Shown piece by piece: positions 18,301 to 25,351 of a stretch of 64,000 bases of DNA. Every line of letters starts with the position of its first letter. Positions within the stretch are counted from its first letter, which is position 1. This stretch comes from an uncultured bacterium. Lineage in GTDB: Bacteria > Bacillota > Clostridia > Lachnospirales > Lachnospiraceae. The notes under the pieces are model-generated. The model saw nothing but the letters and a program-made list of their open reading frames with translations. It was not told the origin of the DNA and made no database searches. The stretch spans positions 1-64,000 of the forward strand of contig CAJMPJ010000014.1 in NCBI GenBank assembly GCA_905215155.1, in the 5' to 3' direction. Position numbers and translations under genes: made by a program.

Positions 18301-20107
18301 AAAGGGGATTGTGTGGCTGCTGTCGGTTCTCATGATGGTTTCTGCTGTGCATATGCCGGCGTTTGGGCAGTATGATTTAAGTAAAAATACATACATAGAC
18401 GTTAAGAAAACTCCCTCCGGAAAGACGGGAGAAAATATTACGATTAATATGGTTTTTACAAATGATACCAGCAATGACCTGAATGGTGTGGCAGTTCTTT
18501 TTGATCGGTCTGTAGCAGAAGCGGAGTATGAGGCAACTGAAGATGATGATGAGGACAGTACCACCCGTACCAGTGATATGTTTCCTTTTGAAATCACTTC
18601 CAGTACATTCAACGCAAAGATATTAGGAAAGGTAAAGAGCGGAAGTTCTAAAAACTTTTCACTTAGTGCCAGAGTACGCAGAGATATTTCAGAAGGATAT
18701 TATACCGTTCCTTTAGAAGTAAAAGTAGGAGGTTCCCATGCCTCTTATGAAAAAGTCAATGTGTGGATCACAAAATCCTCCGGAACGACTGCATCAGGCA
18801 GTACCGAGGGCACTATACAGTTTGAACTGGGAGAGGATCAGAGCACTCCTTTTGGAACCTACCCTGATGTGATGAATTACAATATGAACGTCCGCAATTC
18901 CTCTGATATAACTGCTTTTGATGTGAATATCAGAATGACTGTGGACCCGGACAGCACCAAATTCCCTTTTGACATTAATGATGGAAACTATACGAAACAT
19001 TATGACCGGATCGGTGGGGGAGAGAAGATATCTGTTCCTTACAGCATGAGCATCCGTAAGGATGTTTACAGCGGATATTATCCTATCGCTTTTACCATCG
19101 AGTACCGGGACAGTACGGATGGAGATATCCAGAAGGCTCAGGGAACCTTCTATGTAAAAGTTCAGAATAAGGAAAAAGAAGAAGATACGAAAGAATTTAA
19201 TGCCAATGACAGAACGAAAGCGAGGCTGATCGTAGATGGATTTCAGACAAATCCGGAGACTGTTTATGCGGGAGATGACTTTGAACTGATCCTTCATATG
19301 AAAAATGCTTCTGAAGATGTAGCGGCCAGCAATATCCTTTTCAGTCTGGAATCGGAAAAGGTTTCGGACAGTGCGGTATTTACCACGGATTCCAGTTCGT
19401 CTGCCATTGTTGTGAATTCGCTTTCTGCCGGTCAGACCACGGATGTCAAGGTGAAGATGCGGGCAGGAGCCTGGGTGGATCAGAGAACCTATGCCCTGAC
19501 CATCAATGAAAAATATGACAGTCCCGAATTTAAGAATGCGGAAGAAAAAGTTACAGTGAATATTCCGGTCAGGCAGGTTGCCCGGCTGAATACAGGCACC
19601 ATAGATGTTATGCCGGACGCAATTTCCGTTGGTTCGGAAACCAATGTCATGTTCCCCATCAACAACACGGGAAAAGTCCTTCTTTACAATGTCATGGTTA
19701 ATTTTGTGGGTGACTCCATCCAGCAGACCAGCAGCTATGTGGGAAATATTAAACCCGGTGAGACCGGCAATGTGGATGCCATGCTCACCGGTACAGCACC
19801 AACCATGGATGACGGAAAAATCAAGGTCCTGATTACCTATGAGGATGAAAATGGAGTGGTCAGTGAGCCGGTTGAAAAAGAGATCACCCTTATGGTATCG
19901 GAGGCTGCGGAAATGGAATCGGGAGCGGAAGATCCCGGGGCAATGCCTGCCGATACGGAGCCTAAGGGAATGGCAAGATATAAGAACGTGATCATTGGCT
20001 GTGTGACCGCAGTTTTGGTCATTGGTGGTGCAGGTACCGTCCTTGTTCTTAAAAGACGGAAAAAGAAAAAGGAAACAGAACAAGAGGATATAGAGAATGA
20101 GATTTAG
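18287..20107 (+). CDS. Secreted, membrane-anchored beta-rich scaffold protein (COG1361-like)
   Basis: The N-terminus MNKFRKGIVWLLSVLMMVSA is a signal peptide. The body (about residues 30-560) consists of repeated beta-sandwich-like segments with phrases such as SGKTGENITINMVFTND and NSLSAGQTTDVKVKMRAG, resembling the CARDB/COG1361 surface modules. Near the C-terminus a single membrane span (VIIGCVTAVLVIGGAGTVLV) is followed by RRKKKKE, so the protein is fixed in the membrane with its body outside. It overlaps the ATPase before it and the permease after it (11 bp), so it is probably an extracytoplasmic adaptor of the ABC machine. The ATG at 18287 has AAGGAGG 9 bp upstream. Exact function unknown. 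Confidence 0.85.
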   Translation: MNKFRKGIVWLLSVLMMVSAVHMPAFGQYDLSKNTYIDVKKTPSGKTGENITINMVFTNDTSNDLNGVAVLFDRSVAEAEYEATEDDDEDSTTRTSDMFPFEITSSTFNAKILGKVKSGSSKNFSLSARVRRDISEGYYTVPLEVKVGGSHASYEKVNVWITKSSGTTASGSTEGTIQFELGEDQSTPFGTYPDVMNYNMNVRNSSDITAFDVNIRMTVDPDSTKFPFDINDGNYTKHYDRIGGGEKISVPYSMSIRKDVYSGYYPIAFTIEYRDSTDGDIQKAQGTFYVKVQNKEKEEDTKEFNANDRTKARLIVDGFQTNPETVYAGDDFELILHMKNASEDVAASNILFSLESEKVSDSAVFTTDSSSSAIVVNSLSAGQTTDVKVKMRAGAWVDQRTYALTINEKYDSPEFKNAEEKVTVNIPVRQVARLNTGTIDVMPDAISVGSETNVMFPINNTGKVLLYNVMVNFVGDSIQQTSSYVGNIKPGETGNVDAMLTGTAPTMDDGKIKVLITYEDENGVVSEPVEKEITLMVSEAAEMESGAEDPGAMPADTEPKGMARYKNVIIGCVTAVLVIGGAGTVLVLKRRKKKKETEQEDIENEI

Positions 20108-21455
20108 CGATTTGCTTTCCATGAGTGTGAATAATTTAAGACGCAGGAAGCTGAGGACATTTCTAACGGTTCTGGGAGTTTTGATTGGTACAGCTTCCAT
20201 TGTGGTTATGGTGTCATTGGGGATCGGTTTTAATCAGCTTACCATGGAACAGATTGCTTCCTATGGCAGTCTTACCGAGATTTCGGTATATTCCGATGCA
20301 GGCCAGGGACCGGGGGATAACGGCAAGGAACCCAGTTATATGACGGATGATGTGATCAAGCAGATGGAACATTTGGATCATGTTACCGGGGTTTCACCGA
20401 TTCTGGAAATGAATGTGCTGATGAAACAGGGAATCTATCAGGGCAATATCAACCTGATGGGGGTCAGCCAGTCGTATTTAAAAAACATTCCTTTAAAGGA
20501 GGGGAGGCTTCCGGAACCAGGAAAAAAAGAAATTGAGATGGTAATAGGAAATATGGTTGCCAGAAATTTTTCCAATCCCAAAAGCAATGTGGATTATTAC
20601 GATGATCCCTCTAACGTTCCTGACATAGATTTTATGAACCGGCCTCTGTTTGTTATCTTTGATGTGGATGCATATTATCAGACCCAGAGCGGCGGGGAGT
20701 CTGATGATAAGACTCCGGTCAAACCACCCAAAAAGTATTTATTATCTGCCAGCGGTCTGGTGGAAGGCAGCGGGGAGGAATACAATAACTACAGCTACAG
20801 TGTTTATGTGGATATTGATGCCTTAAAGACCCAGTTAAAGCAGATTTTTAAGAAAAAGCCCATTCCCGGCCAGCCTACCACCAAGAAAGGGAAACCATAT
20901 AATTACTTTATCTATAATCAGGCATTTGTTCAGGTAGATGATATGAGCAATGTATCTGCGGTACAAAAGGCCATTACGGATATGGGGTATCAGGCGAGCA
21001 GCAATATGGAATGGCTGGAACAGTCCCAGAAGCAGGCCCAGATGGTTCAGGCTCTTTTAGGCGGAATCGGTGCAGTTTCTCTGTTCGTTGCGGCGATTGG
21101 CATTGCCAACACCATGATGATGTCCATTTATGAAAGAACCAAGGAAATTGGAATTTTAAAGGTATTGGGCTGCGATATGAATAATATCAGGAACATGTTT
21201 CTGTTGGAGTCCGGATTTATAGGTTTTATGGGAGGGGTGACTGGAATTATATTCAGTTATGGTGTTTCACTCCTTATAAATAAGCTTTTGGCGGGCCGCT
21301 TGATGACGGATATGCCGGGAGATTTGTCAAGAATCCCACCCTGGCTATCCATAACTGCCATTGGGTTTGCTGTTTTTGTGGGAATGGCGGCAGGCTTTTT
21401 TCCGGCGTTAAGAGCTATGAAGCTGAGTCCCCTGGCTGCGATCCGCAACGATTAG
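20097..21455 (+). CDS. ABC transporter permease (MacB/FtsX family)
   Basis: A 452-residue permease with the MacB/FtsX layout: one N-terminal membrane span (LRTFLTVLGVLIGTASIVVMVSL region), a large extracytoplasmic domain of roughly 250 residues, and three spans near the C-terminus that include the MMMSIYERTKEIGILKVLG coupling motif. It is translated from within the end of the scaffold gene, so the three proteins should be made together. Such systems act as mechanotransmitters or peptide/lipoprotein exporters; substrate unknown. Confidence 0.93.
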   Translation: MRFSDLLSMSVNNLRRRKLRTFLTVLGVLIGTASIVVMVSLGIGFNQLTMEQIASYGSLTEISVYSDAGQGPGDNGKEPSYMTDDVIKQMEHLDHVTGVSPILEMNVLMKQGIYQGNINLMGVSQSYLKNIPLKEGRLPEPGKKEIEMVIGNMVARNFSNPKSNVDYYDDPSNVPDIDFMNRPLFVIFDVDAYYQTQSGGESDDKTPVKPPKKYLLSASGLVEGSGEEYNNYSYSVYVDIDALKTQLKQIFKKKPIPGQPTTKKGKPYNYFIYNQAFVQVDDMSNVSAVQKAITDMGYQASSNMEWLEQSQKQAQMVQALLGGIGAVSLFVAAIGIANTMMMSIYERTKEIGILKVLGCDMNNIRNMFLLESGFIGFMGGVTGIIFSYGVSLLINKLLAGRLMTDMPGDLSRIPPWLSITAIGFAVFVGMAAGFFPALRAMKLSPLAAIRND

Positions 21456-21474
21456 TTGAATTGGAAAAAGTACT

Positions 21475-21502
21475 TGCTTTTTAGAGAAGTATCGTATATG
21501 AT
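21475..21502 (+). promoter_or_regulatory. Promoter of the ZTP riboswitch-purOH unit
   Basis: TTGCTT (21475-21480), a 16-bp spacer and TATGAT (21497-21502). It has the same elements and spacing as the rnpB promoter. Confidence 0.55.
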
Positions 21503-21511
21503 GTTTAACAT

Positions 21512-21584
21512 GGTACGTGCGACTGGCGGATAAGTGGAGATAACCACGGGGAGCACGTTACGAATTGAAGCCGACCGCCTGGGC
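21512..21584 (+). promoter_or_regulatory. ZTP/ZMP riboswitch aptamer (pfl motif)
   Basis: The conserved core GTGCGACTGGCGGATAAGTG and the later CACGGGGAGCACG and CCGCCTGGGCA match the pfl motif that senses the purine intermediate ZMP/ZTP. P1 pairs GGTACGTGC (21512-21520) with GCACGTTAC (21553-21561); an inner GTGG/CCAC stem lies at 21534-21547. The pseudoknot GGCGG (21525-21529) with CCGCC (21575-21579) would be stabilised by ligand. This fits the two genes it controls, which use ZMP-derived substrates. Confidence 0.93.
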
Positions 21585-21613
21585 ACCGCTATGGGATGCC
21601 CAGGCGGTTTTTT
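21575..21613 (+). terminator. Riboswitch-controlled intrinsic terminator
   Basis: CCGCCTGGGCA (21575-21585) pairs perfectly with TGCCCAGGCGG (21597-21607) and is followed by six T. The first five bases are also the 3' half of the aptamer pseudoknot, so ligand binding and termination are mutually exclusive: high ZMP should turn the genes on. Confidence 0.92.
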
Positions 21614-21644
21614 GCGTATAAGCGATGAAGGAGGACCAAATTTT

Positions 21645-22358
21645 ATGAATTTGATTTCTTTAAAGGACGATTTAAAAAGCAATTCTTATCCGGGAAGAGG
21701 AATTGTGATCGGAAAAACCCCGGACGGAACAAAGGCAGTTGCCGCATATTTTATCATGGGAAGAAGTGAGAACAGCCGAAACCGCATATTTGTGGAAGAG
21801 GGGGAGGGCATCCGCACCCAGGCATTTGATCCTTCCAAACTGACAGACCCCAGCCTGATTATTTATGCACCGGTCCGTGTTTTGGGAAATAAGACCATAG
21901 TTACCAATGGAGATCAGACCGATACCATTTATGAGGGATTGGATTCCCAGCTCACCTTCGAGCAGTCTCTCCGAAGCAGAGAATTTGAACCGGACAGTCC
22001 CAACTATACCCCTCGTATATCGGGCATTCTGCATATGGAAGGGGGACAGTTCCATTATGCCATGTCCATCTTAAAGAGCAACCATGGAAATCCGGAATCC
22101 TGCAACCGCTATACCTTTGCTTATGAAAATCCCACAGCAGGGGAGGCACATTTTATCCATACCTATCTGCAGGACGGTAATCCGCTTCCCAGTTTTGAAG
22201 GAGAACCAAAGCTTGTGGAGACAAAGAATGATCTGGATGAATTTACGGAAATGATATGGGAGAATCTAAACGAGGAAAACAAAGTTTCTCTGTTTGTAAG
22301 ATATATTGATATAAAGACCCAGACGTATGAAACCCGAATTATAAATAAGAACAAATAA
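21645..22358 (+). CDS. IMP cyclohydrolase (PurO-like)
   Basis: A 237-residue protein resembling the PurO-type IMP cyclohydrolase, which closes the ring of FAICAR to form IMP, the last purine step. The N-terminal [20 protein letters not shown] and the [15 protein letters not shown] motif are typical of the family. This takes the place of the cyclohydrolase half missing from the neighbouring PurH. The ATG at 21645 with AAGGAGG (21628-21634) is the start; the frame runs further upstream only through the riboswitch. It lies 14 bp before the formyltransferase gene. Confidence 0.88.
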   Translation: MNLISLKDDLKSNSYPGRGIVIGKTPDGTKAVAAYFIMGRSENSRNRIFVEEGEGIRTQAFDPSKLTDPSLIIYAPVRVLGNKTIVTNGDQTDTIYEGLDSQLTFEQSLRSREFEPDSPNYTPRISGILHMEGGQFHYAMSILKSNHGNPESCNRYTFAYENPTAGEAHFIHTYLQDGNPLPSFEGEPKLVETKNDLDEFTEMIWENLNEENKVSLFVRYIDIKTQTYETRIINKNK

Positions 22359-22372
22359 CAGGAGTGCTGAGG

Positions 22373-23551
22373 ATGAACGAACTGGAATTAAAATATGGCT
22401 GTAACCCCAATCAGAAACCATCACGGATCTATATGTCCGGAGAAAAGGAACTCCCCATCCAGGTATTAAGCGGGCGTCCCGGATATATTAATTTTTTGGA
22501 TGCATTAAACGGCTGGCAGTTGGTAAAAGAATTAAAGGAAGCAACCGGACTTCCTGCAGCGGCTTCTTTTAAACACGTGTCTCCTGCAGGAGCAGCCGTA
22601 GGTCTTCCCCTTGATCCGGTTCTTGCGAAAATTTACTGGGTGGACGATATGGGAGAACTTTCTCCCCTGGCCTGTGCCTATGCCCGCGCCAGAGGGGCTG
22701 ACCGTATGTCCTCCTTTGGTGATTTTATTGCTCTGTCTGATATCTGTGATGTGGATACGGCGAAAATCATTAAGCGTGAAGTCTCTGATGGTGTCATTGC
22801 TCCCGGATTTGAACCGGAAGCACTGGCAATCTTAAAGGCAAAAAAGAATGGAAATTATAATGTGATTGAAATTGACCCGGATTACAAGCCCGAACCACTT
22901 GAGAAAAAGCAGGTTTATGGAATTGTGTTTGAGCAGGGAAGAAATGAATTGAAGATCAATGAGGGACTTTTAACAAAGGTGGTTACACAAAATAAAGAGA
23001 TTCCCGACTCTGCAAAGAGGGATCTGATCATTTCCCTCATCACCTTAAAATACACCCAGTCAAACTCTGTCTGCTACGCTAAAGACGGACAGGCCATCGG
23101 CATCGGGGCCGGGCAGCAGTCAAGAGTTCATTGTACCAGACTTGCAGGAAATAAGGCGGATAACTGGTATTTGCGTCAGGCACCCCAGGTTCTTGATCTT
23201 TTGTTTGTGGATGGAATCCGCCGGGCGGACAGGGACAATGCCATTGATGTTTACATCGGTGAGGACTATATGGATGTCTTGGCTGACGGCAGATGGGAGT
23301 CGGTTTTTAAGGTAAAACCTCCTGTATTTACAAGGGAAGAAAAACGGGCCTGGCTGGATCAGCTTTCCGGTGTTTCTTTAGGCTCCGATGCATTTTTCCC
23401 ATTTGGCGACAACGTGGACAGGGCGTTTAAAAGCGGAGTGACGTATGTGGCTCAGCCGGGAGGTTCTGTTCGTGATGACCAGGTAATAGAAACCTGTGAC
23501 AAATATGGAATGGCGATGGCGTTTACGGAGATCCGTCTGTTCCATCATTAA
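22373..23551 (+). CDS. purH: AICAR transformylase (PurH formyltransferase domain only)
   Basis: A 392-residue phosphoribosylaminoimidazolecarboxamide formyltransferase, transferring a formyl group from 10-formyl-THF to AICAR (ZMP). The N-terminal [16 protein letters not shown] and the catalytic Lys-His of [11 protein letters not shown] are present, as are [20 protein letters not shown] and [10 protein letters not shown]. The usual N-terminal IMP cyclohydrolase domain of bifunctional PurH is absent and is supplied by the preceding gene. Its ZMP substrate is the ligand of the upstream riboswitch. Fhs, coded 34 kb downstream, makes its formyl donor. Confidence 0.92.
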   Translation: MNELELKYGCNPNQKPSRIYMSGEKELPIQVLSGRPGYINFLDALNGWQLVKELKEATGLPAAASFKHVSPAGAAVGLPLDPVLAKIYWVDDMGELSPLACAYARARGADRMSSFGDFIALSDICDVDTAKIIKREVSDGVIAPGFEPEALAILKAKKNGNYNVIEIDPDYKPEPLEKKQVYGIVFEQGRNELKINEGLLTKVVTQNKEIPDSAKRDLIISLITLKYTQSNSVCYAKDGQAIGIGAGQQSRVHCTRLAGNKADNWYLRQAPQVLDLLFVDGIRRADRDNAIDVYIGEDYMDVLADGRWESVFKVKPPVFTREEKRAWLDQLSGVSLGSDAFFPFGDNVDRAFKSGVTYVAQPGGSVRDDQVIETCDKYGMAMAFTEIRLFHH

Positions 23552-23564
23552 GAGAGTTTTATTT

Positions 23565-23617
23565 AACCGGACAGGAAGCCAGGAAATGCCTGGAGCTTTT
23601 GTCCGGTTATTTTTTTG
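23565..23617 (+). terminator. Terminator after purH
   Basis: AACCGGACA (23565-23573) pairs with TGTCCGGTT (23600-23608), with an inner GCCAGG/CCTGG stem, followed by A and seven T. Confidence 0.85.
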
Positions 23618-23668
23618 TGTCATTTGCGTTGGTAATAAAAGAAGTACCAGCCTATATTTCTTGTAAAA

Positions 23669-23697
23669 GCACTTTCATGGAAAGGACGGCATAAAAT
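23669..23697 (+). promoter_or_regulatory. Sigma-E-like sporulation promoter of sigK
   Basis: GCACTTT (23669-23675; 5 of 7 match to the GCATATT form of the sigma-E -35), a 14-bp spacer and CATAAAAT (23690-23697; consensus CATACAnT). The expected start site lies about 10 bp before the AAGGTGG ribosome binding site of the sigK 5' half. No sigma-A-type promoter is visible here. Mother-cell sigma-E control is what is known for sigK in other spore formers. Confidence 0.6.
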
Positions 23698-23726
23698 GAG
23701 AGTAAGTAAGTTTAAGGTGGCTTTCT

Positions 23727-24017
23727 TTGAAAACTTTTCCCAAACCTTTAACTGCGCGAGAGGAACGAGAGTGTCTGGAACGATACCAGGAAGGGGATCA
23801 GGAGGCGAGAGCCACACTCATCGAGCGGAATATGCGTCTGGTAGCCCATGTGGCGAAAAAATATCAAAATACAGATTATGATATGGAAGATCTTCTTTCT
23901 GTAGGAACCATCGGTCTGATCAAAGCCGTCAATACGTTCCATCCGGACAGAGGCTCAAGGCTGGCCACATATGCAGCCAAATGTGTGGAAAATGATATCC
24001 TATCACAACGGCTCTGA
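23727..24017 (+). CDS. sigK: RNA polymerase sigma factor SigK, 5' (N-terminal) part, interrupted
   Basis: The first 88 codons encode sigma region 1.2-2 of the late mother-cell sigma factor: RNMRLVAHVAKKY, then DMEDLLSVGTIGLIKAVNTF and SRLATYAAKCVEN. After Asn89 the reading frame runs into the intervening element and stops eight codons later (DILSQRL). The start is a TTG with AAGGTGG 6 bp upstream; a stop codon at 23703 in frame limits any longer start. FPKPL follows immediately, where the mature protein of Bacillus begins, so there is no room for the 20-residue pro-sequence. The rest of sigK is at 27015-27383. Confidence 0.9.
   Translation: MKTFPKPLTAREERECLERYQEGDQEARATLIERNMRLVAHVAKKYQNTDYDMEDLLSVGTIGLIKAVNTFHPDRGSRLATYAAKCVENDILSQRL
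23991..24002 (+). repeat. Left attachment site repeat of the sigK element
   Basis: AATGATATCCTA, in phase with the sigK codons Asn-Asp-Ile-Leu. It matches the right copy at 27015-27026 at 11 of 12 positions. The AATGA part equals the short recombination repeat I recall for the Bacillus subtilis skin element. Confidence 0.75.
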
Positions 24018-24050
24018 AAAATCGTCAGGAGAATATTCCTGACGATTTTT
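24016..24050 (+). terminator. Terminator just inside the left end of the sigK element
   Basis: AAAAATCGTCAGGA and TCCTGACGATTTTT form a 14-bp stem with a 6-nt loop, ending in five T. It would stop transcripts entering from the sigK promoter before excision, thus also insulating the element's genes. Confidence 0.88.
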
Positions 24051-24252
24051 CATATACATAGCAATAGCAAGCAGGAAAAAGGACAATTATAGCATTTCAG
24101 CAGTCCGTAAATAAAAACCCTCAAGTCTTTTTTATAAATAGAAGAATTTAAGAGTTAAACGGAAGACTGCCGCATATATCTTACTAAACCAATGCTGCAA
24201 ACTCCTTTTGGGTCAAGCAATAATCCTGTATTCTTTTTATGGAGGTATTGAT

Positions 24253-24987
24253 ATGGAATTAGAATTGTTTTTGAATTATGTAGGCAACAGCTTGAAGAAG
24301 ATCAATTCGGATGTGGAAAAGCTGCATTCCAATCTTTACAACAATGATGATATTCTGGATCATATAAGCAGTGAGGTAATCATGCTTGAAAACCATATTC
24401 AATATTTCAGCCAGATCAATCAGGCTGCCTTGGAAGAGGATAACGGAATGGTTCCGGGAGGAGGCACAGTACCGGGAATGGGAACGACTCCGGGAGTGGG
24501 AACAGCCCCAGGAACAGGAACCATACCAGGAACAGGAACCGTACCGGGAACAGGAACGGCTCCGGGAGTAGGAACAGCCCCAGGAACAGGAACCGTACCA
24601 GGAACAGAAACAGCCCCAGGAACAGGAACCGTACCAGGAGCAGGAACAGCCCCAGGAACAGGAACCGTACCAGGAACAGGAACAGCCCCAGGAACAGGAA
24701 CCGTACCAGGAGCAGGAACAACCCCGGGAGCAGGAAACGTTCCAGAAGAGCCAAGAGTATTTACCTTGGCTGAATTGTCCCAATATACTGGGAAAGATGG
24801 TTCCCCGGCTTATGTGGCGGTAAATGGGGTGGTATATGATGTAACTAACAATCCCCTTTGGGCTGGAGGAAATCATTTCTTTGGATTAACTGCGGGAAGG
24901 GATTTGAGCTATGAGTTTCAGATGTGCCATCCTGGTGCACTTGTTTTGAGCGTTCTCCCGGTCGTGGGCACTCTGGCAGCAGAATAA
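24253..24987 (+). CDS. Gly/Pro hexapeptide-repeat protein with C-terminal cytochrome-b5-like domain
   Basis: A 244-residue protein without signal peptide. Residues 1-65 are helical and charged ([20 protein letters not shown]). Residues 66-161 consist of 16 hexapeptide units of the form T-(V/A/T/I)-P-G-(T/V/A/M/G)-(G/E). The C-terminal 75 residues match the cytochrome-b5-like heme/steroid binding fold: [42 protein letters not shown] and LPVVG. The usual paired heme histidines are not evident, so heme may not be bound. GGAGG lies 7 bp before the ATG. It is cargo of the sigK element; why an excisable element should carry it is unknown. Confidence 0.8.
   Translation: MELELFLNYVGNSLKKINSDVEKLHSNLYNNDDILDHISSEVIMLENHIQYFSQINQAALEEDNGMVPGGGTVPGMGTTPGVGTAPGTGTIPGTGTVPGTGTAPGVGTAPGTGTVPGTETAPGTGTVPGAGTAPGTGTVPGTGTAPGTGTVPGAGTTPGAGNVPEEPRVFTLAELSQYTGKDGSPAYVAVNGVVYDVTNNPLWAGGNHFFGLTAGRDLSYEFQMCHPGALVLSVLPVVGTLAAE
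24448..24735 (+). repeat. 18-bp coding minisatellite
   Basis: Sixteen tandem 18-bp units encoding TxPGxG, many nearly identical (core CCAGGAACAGGAACCGTA). The regularity and silent uniformity suggest slippage-driven expansion, so copy number may vary between strains. Confidence 0.9.
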
Positions 24988-25016
24988 AGAACTCCATTTG
25001 GATTGGAAAGATATCT

Positions 25017-25060
25017 CCTATCATACCCTTTAGAAACCGAGTGGGGTATGATAGGCTTTT
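25017..25060 (+). terminator. Terminator after the b5-like gene
   Basis: CCTATCATACCC (25017-25028) pairs with GGGTATGATAGG (25044-25055), followed by CTTTTACTATTTATTT. The stem is long; the T run is interrupted. Confidence 0.65.
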
Positions 25061-25069
25061 ACTATTTAT

Positions 25070-25237
25070 TTATAAATGATCTGGATACATCTCTTTTAAA
25101 AGAGCTTGTTTTTGATAATTGGGACAAGAAAGCTGTTTTAAATACTGCAGGACAGCCTGATTATGAATGAGTGCTGCTTTTTTCCCCAAATCTTTTTGAT
25201 CCGCTTCTGCTTTGGGGTAGTGTACGATCATATTCAT
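25070..25237 (-). CDS. Small hypothetical protein inside the sigK element
   Basis: A 55-residue frame opposite to the neighbouring genes, starting MNMIVHYPKAEADQKDLGKK and ending KEMYPDHL. Its composition (balanced charged residues, a helical LIHNQAVLQYLKQL segment and CPNYQKQALL) looks like a real soluble protein, unlike the shadow frames around it. It reminds me of short ORFs next to serine recombinases on clostridial integrative elements, but I cannot name a family. No clear ribosome binding site precedes the ATG; an upstream alternative start is possible because the frame stays open to 25462. Confidence 0.45.
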   Translation of the reverse strand: MNMIVHYPKAEADQKDLGKKAALIHNQAVLQYLKQLSCPNYQKQALLKEMYPDHL

Positions 25238-25242
25238 GATAA

Positions 25243-25270
25243 ATGCTTTCGGAAATATAGTTATTATAAT
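25243..25270 (+). promoter_or_regulatory. Candidate vegetative-type promoter of the recombinase
   Basis: ATGCTT (25243-25248), 16 bp and TATAAT (25265-25270), giving a leader of about 75 nt. No convincing sigma-E -10 element was found here, although a TCATATT (25228-25234) resembles a sigma-E -35. Confidence 0.35.
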
Positions 25271-25351
25271 GTATGAGGTTCTGCGTGTCCGGTATGTTTG
25301 CGGAACGGAGTTTTGGGGAAAGAGAGCATTTGACAGCAGGGAGGCATAGCA

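Noticed and set aside
18794..20200. 468-codon open frame on the minus strand
   Set aside because: It lies wholly opposite the secreted scaffold protein gene and has no ribosome binding site. Its composition (many His, Ile, Arg, Phe) is that of an antisense shadow.
24448..24735. Possible CRISPR-like array
   Set aside because: Units are 18 bp, contiguous, without unique spacers, and in phase with a reading frame. It is a coding minisatellite.
24259..24876. Minus-strand frame rich in Cys-Ser-Trp-Gly repeats
   Set aside because: The antisense of the 18-bp GC-containing repeats in the b5-like gene necessarily yields a regular peptide. The + strand has the start signal and a recognisable domain.
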